A stretch of DNA of 64,000 nt from Streptomyces sp. NBC_00425 (GTDB lineage Bacteria; Actinomycetota; Actinomycetes; Streptomycetales; Streptomycetaceae), in NCBI RefSeq assembly GCF_036030735.1, contig NZ_CP107928.1, forward strand, positions 5,208,001 to 5,272,000, given 5' to 3'. Positions 57,008-64,000 of this stretch are shown piece by piece. Both the position numbers and the translations under genes were made by a program. The notes beneath the pieces are model-generated. The model was not told where the DNA came from. It saw nothing but the letters and a program-made list of their open reading frames with translations, and did not search any database. Every line of letters starts with the position of its first letter. Position 1 is the stretch's first letter.

Positions 57008-57079
57008 CCGCGTTCCCAGCATGCGGACGATCGCGTCTCACTATGCGGAGCGTTGATGACATGGCCGCCTGTCCGTCCC

Positions 57080-57085
57080 TACGAT
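57080..57085 (+). promoter_or_regulatory. -10 box of the sulfur module
   Basis: TACGAT ends seven bases before the leader-peptide ATG at 57093; TGACAT at 57057-57062 gives a 17-base spacer. Transcription likely starts at the start codon. Confidence 0.6.
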
Positions 57086-57092
57086 CGACGGC

Positions 57093-57176
57093 ATGATGCA
57101 GCGACAGGCGGATCTCACGAAGCGGCGGGCAGTAGACCTGTGCCGCGTCGCCGCCATGCTCTGTCGCCCCTTCTGA
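57093..57176 (+). CDS. Cysteine-containing leader peptide of the sulfur module
   Basis: 27 residues beginning Met-Met-Gln-Arg and ending L-T-K-R-R-A-V-D-L-C-R-V-A-A-M-L-C-R-P-F. Streptomyces genomes carry such LTKRRAVDLCRV-type leader peptides before sulfur genes. Two Cys codons stand eight and two-to-three codons before the stop region. It has no ribosome site and an in-place -10 box, so it is leaderless. Ribosome stalling at the Cys codons when cysteine is short would change the downstream RNA fold, as shown for Cys-rich leaderless ORFs in mycobacteria. Confidence 0.8.
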   Translation: MMQRQADLTKRRAVDLCRVAAMLCRPF

Positions 57177-57273
57177 GCGGAAGCGCCGCCGGCCTTCCGC
57201 GTCTCCCCCGCCCTCTTCCGAGGGCATCCGTGCGCCGGCTGCCGGCGAGTCCCGGTCGCGCACCCCTCTTTTC
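57177..57273 (+). promoter_or_regulatory. Possible attenuator after the leader peptide
   Basis: GCGGAAG (57177-57183) pairs with CTTCCGC (57194-57200) directly after the leader stop. Further on GTGCGC (57230-57235) pairs with GCGCAC (57258-57263), followed by CCCTCTTTTCTT, a terminator-like end about 40 bases before the sulfurtransferase ribosome site. Confidence 0.5.
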
Positions 57274-57313
57274 TTGCACACCCCCGCCGTAACTGCCCCG
57301 GAGGAGAACGAGC

Positions 57314-58153
57314 ATGAGCCGCAGCGACGTACTGGTCGACGCCGACTGGGTCGAGGCCAACCTCGACAATGCCGACATCGCCATTGTCGAGGTCGACGAG
57401 GACACGTCCGCGTACGAGAAGAACCACATCAGGAACGCGATCCGGATCGACTGGACCCAGGACCTGCAGGACCCGGTCCGCCGTGACTTCGTCGACCAGG
57501 AGGGCTTCGAGAAGCTCCTGTCCGCGAAGGGCATCGCCAACGACACGCTGGTGATCCTCTACGGCGGCAACAACAACTGGTTCGCCTCGTACGCCTACTG
57601 GTACTTCAAGCTGTACGGCCACGAGAACGTCAAGCTCCTCGACGGCGGCCGCAAGAAGTGGGAGCTGGACGCCCGCGAGCTGGTCGAAGAGGTGCCCGAG
57701 CGCGCGACGACCGACTACAAGGCCAAGCCGCAGAACACGGCCATCCGCGCCTACCGCGACGACGTCGTGGCGGCCATCGGCGTCCAGAACCTGGTCGACG
57801 TCCGCTCGCCCGACGAGTTCAGCGGCAAGCTGCTCGCTCCCGCCCACCTGCCGCAGGAGCAGTCGCAGCGTCCGGGCCACGTCCCGTCCGCCCGCAACAT
57901 CCCGTGGTCGAAGAACGCCAACGACGACGGCACGTTCAAGTCGGACGACGAGCTCAAGGAGCTCTACGCCGACGAGCAGGTCGACCTGGCCAAGGACACC
58001 ATCGCGTACTGCCGCATCGGCGAGCGCTCGGCCCTGACCTGGTTCGTGCTGCACGAGCTGCTGGGCGTGGAGAACGTCAAGAACTACGACGGCTCCTGGA
58101 CCGAGTACGGCTCCCTGGTCGGCGTCCCGATCGAGCTCGGCGCCAACAAGTAA
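57314..58153 (+). CDS. Thiosulfate sulfurtransferase (two-domain rhodanese)
   Basis: 279 residues with an inactive N-terminal and an active C-terminal rhodanese domain; the catalytic Cys is in IAYCRIGERSA, the C-R-x-G-E-R loop of the CysA/SseA thiosulfate:cyanide type. It moves sulfane sulfur from thiosulfate to acceptors. ATG 57314 with GAGGAGAA upstream. DUF1416 follows after 44 bases; the pair under a Cys leader peptide forms a sulfur module. Confidence 0.92.
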   Translation: MSRSDVLVDADWVEANLDNADIAIVEVDEDTSAYEKNHIRNAIRIDWTQDLQDPVRRDFVDQEGFEKLLSAKGIANDTLVILYGGNNNWFASYAYWYFKLYGHENVKLLDGGRKKWELDARELVEEVPERATTDYKAKPQNTAIRAYRDDVVAAIGVQNLVDVRSPDEFSGKLLAPAHLPQEQSQRPGHVPSARNIPWSKNANDDGTFKSDDELKELYADEQVDLAKDTIAYCRIGERSALTWFVLHELLGVENVKNYDGSWTEYGSLVGVPIELGANK

Positions 58154-58197
58154 TCCCACCCGACCGACCTTCTGGTCAGACCCCTCTGGAGAAACAC

Positions 58198-58485
58198 ATG
58201 TGTGGAGCGAAGGCCGGCGGCCCGGACGCCTCGACGATCAAGCCCGGTGAGACCACGATCCAGGGTCAGGTGACCCGGGACGGCGAGCCGGTGACGGGCT
58301 ACGTCCGTCTGCTGGACTCGACCGGCGAGTTCACCGCGGAGGTCCCGACCTCCGCCACCGGACAGTTCCGCTTCTACGCGGCCGAAGGCACCTGGACCGT
58401 CCGCGCCCTCGTGCCCGGCGGCACCGCCGACCGCACCGTGGTCGCCCAGCAGGGCGGTCTCGCCGAGGTCGCGATCGCGGTCTGA
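58198..58485 (+). CDS. DUF1416 protein, rhodanese partner
   Basis: 95 residues, a carboxypeptidase-regulatory-like beta fold (TTIQGQVTRDGEPVTGYVRLLD, GQFRFYAAEGTWTVRALVPGG). Starts Met-Cys-Gly-Ala-Lys; the Cys at position 2 is typical of these actinobacterial proteins. Always found next to the CysA-type sulfurtransferase in my recollection, so it likely assists it; no reaction is known. GGAGAA precedes the ATG. Confidence 0.88.
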   Translation: MCGAKAGGPDASTIKPGETTIQGQVTRDGEPVTGYVRLLDSTGEFTAEVPTSATGQFRFYAAEGTWTVRALVPGGTADRTVVAQQGGLAEVAIAV

Positions 58486-58505
58486 GCACGACGTACACGA
58501 CGTAG

Positions 58506-58544
58506 GGGCCGTGTCCCACGGGTCGGACGCCCGGGACACGGCCC
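58506..58544 (+). terminator. Terminator of the sulfur module
   Basis: GGGCCGTGTCCC / GGGACACGGCCC 12-bp perfect stem, 20 bases after the DUF1416 stop, followed by TTC. Confidence 0.8.
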
Positions 58545-58573
58545 TTCGCCGTGTCCCGGCCTACCCTGGACGT

Positions 58574-58834
58574 ATGTTGGCCCGCCGACGGCACGTCTAT
58601 TTCGCGATGATGGGCGCCTGCATCACGCTGTTCGTCCTGGCCTGGGCGGTCGTGCGCATCTGGTCGACGCCCGCGGCCGTCGCGATGTGCCTGGTGGCGA
58701 TGGTCATCCCGCCGGTCGCGGCGATGGTCGCCAACCGCCGCGGCCCCGAGGACCGCTGGTGGGACGACCCCTCGGGCGACCCCGAGTCCGACGAGTGGTG
58801 GGACGAACTCGACGGCAAGAGACGCCGCCCGTAG
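58574..58834 (+). CDS. DUF3099 small membrane protein
   Basis: 86 residues with two membrane helices (YFAMMGACITLFVLAWAVV and AAVAMCLVAMVIPPVAAMVA) and an acidic, Trp-rich tail (DRWWDDPSGDPESDEWWDEL). This is the actinobacterial DUF3099 layout; function unknown. TACCCT ends six bases before the ATG with no ribosome site, so it is probably leaderless. Convergent with the DsrE-like gene, 18 bases apart. Confidence 0.82.
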   Translation: MLARRRHVYFAMMGACITLFVLAWAVVRIWSTPAAVAMCLVAMVIPPVAAMVANRRGPEDRWWDDPSGDPESDEWWDELDGKRRRP

Positions 58835-58852
58835 AACGCCCCGGGCGGTGGT

Positions 58853-59215
58853 TCAGTACACGAGCGCCTGCGTGTCCTCGCCCAGCGCCTCCTGGACGAA
58901 CACCTGCGCCCCCGCGATCCGGACGCCGTCGATGACGTCCTTCTCCGTGATGTCCCGGCGGGCCGCGCACTGGGTGCACAGGGTGAGACGGCCGCCGGCC
59001 AGGACGGATTCGAGGAGAGCGGGCAGCGGCGCCGCGTGCGGGAGCTCGAACTCCGCGGCCCGGCCCGGCAGCGCGAACCAGGCGGACTCCCCGGTCAGCC
59101 ACAGGGAGACCTCGACGCCGCTGGCCACGGCGACCGCGGCGACCGTGAACGCCTGAGAGCACCGTTCGGGCGCATCGGCCCCCGCCGTCACCTTGATCAC
59201 GAGCTTCTTCGCCAT
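58853..59215 (-). CDS. DsrE/DsrF-like sulfur-relay family protein
   Basis: 120 residues. MAKKLVIKVTAGADAPERCSQAFTVA and the L-C-T-Q-C-A-A-R motif late in the protein mark the DsrE family, whose cysteines carry persulfide sulfur in some members. It lies beside the rhodanese module but is on the other strand. TACGAT ends six bases before the ATG at 59215: leaderless. An upstream in-frame ATG at 59260 lies before that promoter and is not used. Confidence 0.82.
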   Translation of the reverse strand: MAKKLVIKVTAGADAPERCSQAFTVAAVAVASGVEVSLWLTGESAWFALPGRAAEFELPHAAPLPALLESVLAGGRLTLCTQCAARRDITEKDVIDGVRIAGAQVFVQEALGEDTQALVY

Positions 59216-59269
59216 ACCCGAATCGTAATCAGGTTCCTTACAACCGCCGATGTTGATCATGGGTCTCCT

Positions 59270-59297
59270 GTGAAGCGTGTTACCGAAAGCGCTTCAC
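59270..59297. promoter_or_regulatory. 8-base inverted repeat before the three-gene operon
   Basis: GTGAAGCG (59270-59277) and CGCTTCAC (59290-59297) around 12 bases, just before the ribosome site (GAGGGGG) of the first gene. Candidate operator. Confidence 0.5.
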
Positions 59298-59314
59298 ATA
59301 TGAGGGGGAACATT

Positions 59315-60079
59315 GTGGAAGATCCGGAAAGGCCGGATGAGGCCGACTCGTCCAGCCGGCGCCCCGGGACCCGGCGCCGGGGGCGTACGACACTGATGAT
59401 CGCCGGAGCCGCCCTGCTCGGGGTGGTCTCCGGGGCCTGCACCGGGTACGTGATCCAGGCCGGCCGTGCGCCCACCGCGCTGCCGCCGCTCTCCCAGCCC
59501 GTCGTGGCACAGGCCGGGGGCGAGGTCGAACCGCTGTCGGCGGCGCAGGACCGCCGGGTCAGGACCGACGGCGACCTGCGCAAGCTGCTGATCACGCGGC
59601 CCAGGGGGGCGAAGGACAAAGGGACCCAGACGGAGAGGGACGGCTGGGCGGACCTGGTCACCTACGCGAGCGGCTACACGAAGCCGTCTGTCGTGTTCGA
59701 CAACCTCCTCGACGACGAGTTCCGCCGTGCGGCCGCGGTCTCGTGGCGGGTGGGCGAGACGTACAGCGCCGAGATCAACCTCGTGCAGTTCCGCCAGACG
59801 GACGCGCTGGAGGCGTCCGAGTGGGCCGAGAACGGCCGTTACTGGGCCGAGAAGGTGCACGACACCCGTGACTGGCCCATCCCCGGCACCGGGGACGGCA
59901 ACGGCGTGGCCTATGTGCACGACACACCCGAACGCAAGCCCGGCTACCTCCCGCTGTACTCGGCCGAGGCGTACGCCTGGCGGGGAGACGTCTGCATGGA
60001 GATCCGCGTCTACGACAGCAAGCCGATATCCAAGGGAACGATCATGGACCTGGCCGAGCGGCAGGTGGGGAAGCTGTGA
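59315..60079 (+). CDS. Single-pass membrane protein A of a three-gene operon
   Basis: 254 residues: charged N-terminus, one membrane helix (TTLMIAGAALLGVVSGACTGYVIQA, about 28-52), then an external domain of about 200 residues (LVTYASGYTKPSVVFDNLLDDEFRRAAAVSWRVG..., ending MDLAERQVGKL). GTG 59315 with GAGGGGG eight bases upstream; an ATG at 59300 is an alternative. The last bases overlap the next gene (GTGA). No family recognised; the outside domain may bind a ligand. Confidence 0.75.
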   Translation: MEDPERPDEADSSSRRPGTRRRGRTTLMIAGAALLGVVSGACTGYVIQAGRAPTALPPLSQPVVAQAGGEVEPLSAAQDRRVRTDGDLRKLLITRPRGAKDKGTQTERDGWADLVTYASGYTKPSVVFDNLLDDEFRRAAAVSWRVGETYSAEINLVQFRQTDALEASEWAENGRYWAEKVHDTRDWPIPGTGDGNGVAYVHDTPERKPGYLPLYSAEAYAWRGDVCMEIRVYDSKPISKGTIMDLAERQVGKL

Positions 60080-60924
60080 GCGAGACCACCGCGGCCGAAA
60101 GCGGCGAGACCACCGCGGCCGAAGCGGAAGCGGAAGCCGTTTCCGTGACCGACAAGCCCGCCGCGGGGAAGCCCGGCGCCCGCCGCGCCGGCCGGGTCGC
60201 CGCCGTAGCCGGGTCCGTGCTGCTGGCCTGCGCGGTCGTCGGCGGTATCGGCTGGACCGTCGTGAAGGTCCAGGACGCCGACCGCGACCCCGGAAGCCCC
60301 GCCTGGAAGTTCCCCGCCCTGTCCGCCGAGAGAGACGGCGGGAAGAAGGGCGGCGCGGCCGGGTCGGGACTGAGAGCCCTGATGCTGCCGTTCGACGACG
60401 GCTTCCAACCCGGCCCCGATCTGGACGAGTTCGGACAGGACACCGAGTTCAGCGGCGCGCAGGCCACCGCCCTGCGCAAGGAGTCGTTCAGGGAGCTGCC
60501 CAGCGCCTCACGCCGAAAGCTGGAGAAGATGGTCGACAAGGAGCGCATCAAGGGCATGGCGAGGCGCAGTTACGTCGCCCCCGGACCGGACTACAACTCC
60601 AAGGCGGTCACCTTCGAGGTCACCCTGTCGAGGCAGGAGAACCCGACCGCCGTGCGCCGGTCGGCGGCGGCCTTCAACGGCTTCGTCGCCGCCATGGACG
60701 TCTTCCGCAAGGGTCCGAAGATCGACGGCCACCCTGACGCGCGATGCTTCCTGAGCCCCAAGGGCAAGACCAAGGACCTGGGCGTGGCGCTGTGCACCGC
60801 CGCCGTGGGAGACGTGCTGGTCAGCGTCACATCGGCCGCACCCGAACCGATCGACGGCACGTTCGTCGCCAAGTTCTTCGCCAAGCAACTCGACCGTATC
60901 GACGACCCGGGACAGGCCGTATGA
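60076..60924 (+). CDS. Single-pass membrane protein B of a three-gene operon
   Basis: 282 residues with the same layout as its neighbours: acidic Ala/Glu-rich N-terminus, one helix (AAVAGSVLLACAVVGGIGWTVV, about 40-61), external domain with two Cys (DARCFLSPKG, GVALCTAAVG) that could form a disulfide. GTG overlaps the previous stop and the end overlaps the next ATG, so the three are translated together. Function unknown. Confidence 0.78.
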   Translation: MSETTAAESGETTAAEAEAEAVSVTDKPAAGKPGARRAGRVAAVAGSVLLACAVVGGIGWTVVKVQDADRDPGSPAWKFPALSAERDGGKKGGAAGSGLRALMLPFDDGFQPGPDLDEFGQDTEFSGAQATALRKESFRELPSASRRKLEKMVDKERIKGMARRSYVAPGPDYNSKAVTFEVTLSRQENPTAVRRSAAAFNGFVAAMDVFRKGPKIDGHPDARCFLSPKGKTKDLGVALCTAAVGDVLVSVTSAAPEPIDGTFVAKFFAKQLDRIDDPGQAV

Positions 60925-61904
60925 CCACCGAGCACCCCCGCCTGCAGCCGCCACCGGCCCCGGAGCCGCAGCCGGAACCGCTTACGGAACCGACGCCTGC
61001 CCCGGAGCCGCTGCCGGAGTCACAGCCGGAGCCGACAGACGCCTCCGGGGCATCCTCCGAAACCGTTTCCGACGCAGCTCCCGACCCCCTCCCGGACGCA
61101 GCTTCCGACCCCCTCCCTGGCCCGCAGGACCCGCCCGCCCCCAAGGACCGCCGTGTCCTGCGGGCCGTCCTGCGCTGGACCGCCGTCGTGACGGTCTTCG
61201 CCGCGCTCGGGGCGGGAACCGCGTACGGGATCACGCGCATGGAGCGCACGGACCTGCCCGGGCTCGCCACCACGTCGGACGGCCGCTGGGCCTACCCGGA
61301 CATCGCCAGGCCGCCGCTGCCCTCCGGCAGCCCGAGCCCGTTCGACACCAGGAACGGGGGCTCCGCCCACTACGCGGACCTGCGGGCGCTGCTTCTTCCC
61401 GCGCCCGAGGGCTCGACGCAGGACAAGGCGCTGCGCGGCGCCGACGGCTGGCTGGCCACCAAGGACTTCCTGCCGGTGTTCGAGGCGAAGGAGGACCGCG
61501 CCGTCGTGGGGCAGCTGCTCACCGACAACGGCCTGCGGCACATCGCGGCCCGGGGCTGGACCACCCCGGACGGCACCCGCACCGGCGTCTACCTGCTGCA
61601 GTTCGACACGGGAGTGGTCGCCGACGGCGTGTACACCGCGCTCACCACGTTCACCGGCCCGGTGCACGAGGCCCGCGGCGCGGCCGAGACGGAGTTCGAC
61701 GACGGGTACCCCATCGTCGCCGACGTGCCGAACGTCAAACGTCACGCCTACGACGAGGTGAAGCCGTACGGCGCGGAGCAGCTGCGGCAGGCCTACCTGC
61801 ACGCCGGCGACGTCATCGCCCTCGTGCTGCAGTCCCGCAAGGGCGCCGCGGCGGCCGTTCCGTTCCAGCAGACCGTGACCCTGCAGAGTCAGCTGCTGAG
61901 CTGA
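60921..61904 (+). CDS. Single-pass membrane protein C of a three-gene operon
   Basis: 327 residues: a Pro/Glu-rich N-terminal tail of about 75 residues, one helix (WTAVVTVFAALGAGTAYGI, about 85-103), and an external domain of about 220 residues (TDNGLRHIAARGWTTPDGTRTGVYLLQF...). ATG 60921 overlaps the previous stop (ATGA). The external part is reminiscent in pattern of proteins A and B, though clear homology would need an alignment. Function unknown. Confidence 0.78.
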   Translation: MTTEHPRLQPPPAPEPQPEPLTEPTPAPEPLPESQPEPTDASGASSETVSDAAPDPLPDAASDPLPGPQDPPAPKDRRVLRAVLRWTAVVTVFAALGAGTAYGITRMERTDLPGLATTSDGRWAYPDIARPPLPSGSPSPFDTRNGGSAHYADLRALLLPAPEGSTQDKALRGADGWLATKDFLPVFEAKEDRAVVGQLLTDNGLRHIAARGWTTPDGTRTGVYLLQFDTGVVADGVYTALTTFTGPVHEARGAAETEFDDGYPIVADVPNVKRHAYDEVKPYGAEQLRQAYLHAGDVIALVLQSRKGAAAAVPFQQTVTLQSQLLS

Positions 61905-62025
61905 CGCCCGTGGAGGGCGTACCTCACAAGGAGGGCGGGGTTCCGGCCGCGTAAGCTGGGGCCCGGCCCTGTCGTACGTGTCGCGAGGCGTCCGTACCCG
62001 AAGCACGCTCATCCGAGGAGCACCC

Positions 62026-62124
62026 GTGGAGATCTTCTTCGAAGCCCTGCTGGTCCTGGTCTGCGTAGGCGTTCTCGCCTTCGCCGGTCTGACCGTGAAG
62101 AAGCTGTACCAGGGCCAGCGCTGA
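62026..62124 (+). CDS. 32-residue membrane micro-protein
   Basis: V-E-I-F-F-E-A-L-L-V-L-V-C-V-G-V-L-A-F-A then GLTVKKLYQGQR: one membrane helix with a basic cytoplasmic end. GTG start with GAGGAG five bases upstream, a clear ribosome site, and 28 bases before the next gene. The good site and hydrophobic design make it credible. Possibly a subunit or regulator of another membrane protein; function unknown. Confidence 0.65.
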   Translation: MEIFFEALLVLVCVGVLAFAGLTVKKLYQGQR

Positions 62125-62152
62125 GACCGACCACCTCCAGGAACTGCCACTC

Positions 62153-62728
62153 ATGATCGAGATTCCGTCCGACCTCCACAAGGACCTCGTCCCCCTCGCC
62201 TTCCTGCTCGGCAGCTGGGCGGGCGCCGGCGTGCACGACTTCCCTGGATCGCAGAAGTGCAACTTCGGGCAGGAGGTCACCTTCGCGCACGACGGCCGTG
62301 ACTTCCTGGAGTACCACTCCCACACGTGGGTGCTGGACAACGACGGCAACAAGGTCCGTCCCCTGGAGTCCGAGTCCGGCTTCTGGCGCATCGACGCCGA
62401 CCGCAAGGTCGAGGTGACGATGGTCCGCGACGACGGCGTGGTCGAGATCTGGTACGGCGAGCTCGCCGACAAGAAGCCGCAGATCGACCTCGTCACCGAC
62501 GCGGTGGCCCGCACGGCCGCCTCCGGCCCCTACACCGGCGGCAAGCGCCTGTACGGGTACGTCAAGAGCGACCTCATGTGGGTCGGCGAGAAGCAGACCC
62601 CCGAGGTCGAACTGCGCCCCTACATGTCGGCCCATCTGAAGAAGGTCGTCACCCCGGAGGACGTCGAACGCTGGGCGAAGGCCCTCCCCGACGACATGCC
62701 GGACGACGGAATCGCCTTCTTCAAGTAG
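62153..62728 (+). CDS. Nitrobindin / FABP-like beta-barrel protein (DUF1794)
   Basis: 191 residues. The N-terminal signature G-S-W-A-G-A-G (LAFLLGSWAGAGVHDFP) and a ten-strand pattern identify the nitrobindin family, all-beta proteins that bind ferric heme or small ligands; the C-terminal His in YMSAHLKKV is in the place of the heme ligand. It may handle nitric oxide or peroxynitrite. ATG 62153 with AGGAAC upstream. Just before nur. Confidence 0.85.
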   Translation: MIEIPSDLHKDLVPLAFLLGSWAGAGVHDFPGSQKCNFGQEVTFAHDGRDFLEYHSHTWVLDNDGNKVRPLESESGFWRIDADRKVEVTMVRDDGVVEIWYGELADKKPQIDLVTDAVARTAASGPYTGGKRLYGYVKSDLMWVGEKQTPEVELRPYMSAHLKKVVTPEDVERWAKALPDDMPDDGIAFFK

Positions 62729-62754
62729 TCCCGGACGGACCTAGACTCTTCTGT

Positions 62755-63216
62755 GTGGTGAGCACTGAAAGCACTGACTGGAAGAGCGACCTGCGGCAGC
62801 GCGGATACCGCCTGACGCCGCAGCGCCAGCTTGTCCTGGAGGCCGTGGACACCCTGGAGCACGCGACCCCCGACGCGATCCTCGTGGAAGTGAGGAAGAC
62901 GGCGTCGGGGGTCAACATTTCCACGGTGTACCGGACCCTGGAGCTCCTGGAGGAGCTGGGGCTGGTCAGCCACGCGCACCTGGGACACGGGGCGCCGACG
63001 TACCACCTCGCCGAGCGGCACCACCACATCCACCTGGTGTGCCGGGACTGCGACAACGTCATCGAGGCGGATGTGCAGGTAGCCGCCGAGTTCACGGCCA
63101 AGCTGCGGCAGAGCTTCGGCTTCGAGACCGACATGAAGCACTTCGCGATCTTCGGCCGCTGCCAGGACTGCACGCTCAAGGGTTCGACCGTCAAGGGTTC
63201 GCCTACCGGGTCGTAG
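62755..63216 (+). CDS. nur: Nickel-responsive Fur-family regulator Nur
   Basis: 153 residues. Fur fold: DNA-binding half LRQRGYRLTPQRQLVLEAV and INISTVYRTLELLEELGLVS-like segment (here VNISTVYRTL), metal-site half HHHIHLVCRDCDNVIEAD with GRCQDC as the structural zinc-type cysteines. The sequence closely matches my memory of S. coelicolor Nur, which represses nickel uptake and the iron superoxide dismutase when nickel is present. Starts GTG-GTG; TAGACT lies seven bases before the first, so leaderless. Confidence 0.88.
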   Translation: MVSTESTDWKSDLRQRGYRLTPQRQLVLEAVDTLEHATPDAILVEVRKTASGVNISTVYRTLELLEELGLVSHAHLGHGAPTYHLAERHHHIHLVCRDCDNVIEADVQVAAEFTAKLRQSFGFETDMKHFAIFGRCQDCTLKGSTVKGSPTGS

Positions 63217-63219
63217 GCT
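63214..63219 (+). promoter_or_regulatory. -10 box overlapping the nur stop codon
   Basis: TAGGCT: its first three bases are the nur TAG stop and it ends seven bases before the ygfZ ATG, giving a leaderless message. Confidence 0.5.
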
Positions 63220-63226
63220 TGGCCGC

Positions 63227-64000
63227 ATGAAGAGCCCTCTGCTGTCCCTGCCCGGCGCCGTCCCCGCCGAGGGCGTGGACGAAGACGTCGCCGGTCACTA
63301 CGGCGACCTGTTCCGCGAGCAGCGCGCCCTCGCCGACGGCGCCGGTTTCGTCGACCTCTCGCACCGCGGAGTCGTCGCCGTCACCGGCGAGGACCGGCTG
63401 AGCTGGCTGCACCTCCTGCTCACCCAGCACCTCACCGACCTTCCCGTCGGCCAGGCCGCCGAGGCGCTGATCCTCTCCGCGCACGGTCACATCGAGCACG
63501 CGCTGTACCTGGTCGACGACGGCACGACGGTCTGGGCGCACGTGGAGCCCGGCACCCAGGACGCGCTGATCGCGTACCTGGAGTCGATGAAGTTCTTCTA
63601 CCGGGTCGAGGTCGCCGACCGGACCGCGGACACCGCCGTCGTCCATCTGCCCGCCGGGTCGATCGCGTCCGTCCCGCCGGGCGTCGTGGTCCGCGAGACC
63701 GCGCACGGCCGCGACCTCTTCCTGCCGCGCGCCGACCTGGAGTCGTACGCCGGACAGGCCGGTCCGCCTGCCGGGATCCTGGCCCACGAGGCGCTCCGCG
63801 TCGAGCAGCACCGTCCGCGCCTCGGCTTCGAGACCGATCACCGCACCATTCCGCACGAGCTCGGCTGGATCGGCACCGCCGTGCATCTGCAGAAGGGCTG
63901 CTACCGGGGCCAGGAGACGGTCGCCCGGGTCCAGAACCTCGGCAAGCCGCCCCGCCGCCTGGTCTTCCTCCACCTCGACGGCAGCGAGGTCCACCTGCCC
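63227..64000 (+). CDS. ygfZ: Folate-binding YgfZ/GcvT-like protein, 3' end cut
   Basis: 258 residues are in the window. MKSPLLSLPGAVPAEGVDEDVAGHYGDLFREQRAL begins a GcvT-like fold (GFVDLSHRGVVAVTGEDRLSWLHLLLTQ), and the signature K-G-C-Y-x-G-Q-E-T is present near 63895. YgfZ proteins use folate to help iron-sulfur cluster proteins. It starts 11 bases after nur and ends beyond base 64000. Confidence 0.9.
   Translation, partial: MKSPLLSLPGAVPAEGVDEDVAGHYGDLFREQRALADGAGFVDLSHRGVVAVTGEDRLSWLHLLLTQHLTDLPVGQAAEALILSAHGHIEHALYLVDDGTTVWAHVEPGTQDALIAYLESMKFFYRVEVADRTADTAVVHLPAGSIASVPPGVVVRETAHGRDLFLPRADLESYAGQAGPPAGILAHEALRVEQHRPRLGFETDHRTIPHELGWIGTAVHLQKGCYRGQETVARVQNLGKPPRRLVFLHLDGSEVHLP

Overview
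The window is a stretch of actinobacterial chromosome, almost certainly Streptomyces. It has very high G+C, many GTG/TTG starts, an rRNA operon without spacer tRNAs, a mycothiol synthase, a GlnR-type nitrogen regulator, a Nur-type Fur protein and many genes whose -10 box lies 6-7 bases before the start codon (leaderless mRNAs). From memory, and not checked here, the gene order from the phosphate genes to the Nur gene matches the S. coelicolor SCO4130s-SCO4180s region. I see no prophage, insertion sequence, CRISPR array or integrative element.

Layout: (1) 1-1330, a cut-off MFS exporter divergent from a MarR regulator. (2) 1374-7205, a complete rrn operon (promoter array, 16S, 23S, 5S, strong terminator). 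(3) 7258-7821, a GNAT acetyltransferase. (4) 15046-7810 (minus strand), six tightly packed genes that together look like a chromosomal type IV secretion machine without a relaxase: small two-helix protein, VirB8/TcpC-like, VirB6/TrbL-like, PrgI plus VirB4-N-like, VirB4-C ATPase, VirD4-like. A membrane-anchored transglycosylase plus NlpC/P60 hydrolase at 20855, the type of enzyme Gram-positive type IV systems use, lies about 5.8 kb away. (5) 15435-26332, secreted proteases, carbonic anhydrase, a Ser/Thr kinase, PAP2 phosphatase, a Tat-exported flavin oxidase, a lipoprotein and CsoR with its operator. (6) 26550-36917, a phosphate/polyphosphate block: Pit with its PhoU-like partner, pstSCAB with a PHO box, NUDIX, CHAD and polyphosphate kinase. 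(7) 37238-41912, an ECF sigma factor, a zinc-finger membrane protein and an ABC exporter in one operon. (8) 42030-51118, mycothiol synthase, a secreted 5'-nucleotidase, a pectate lyase/pectinesterase fusion, and an MprAB-like two-component pair next to a PDZ-less HtrA protease. (9) 51276-64000, a LacI regulator, glnR, an alpha/beta hydrolase, MoaD-like protein, a sulfur module (Cys leader peptide, thiosulfate sulfurtransferase, DUF1416), small membrane proteins, a three-gene operon of single-pass proteins, a nitrobindin-like protein, nur and a cut-off YgfZ.

System-level readings: phosphate uptake, storage and turnover genes lie side by side with PhoP-type repeats before pstS and between ppk and the ECF sigma gene. 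The sulfur module appears to be governed by a leaderless cysteine-codon leader peptide followed by terminator-like hairpins. The most unusual item is the type IV-secretion-like cluster, with a VirB4 split over two genes and a VirD4-like protein that seems to have lost its Walker A lysine.
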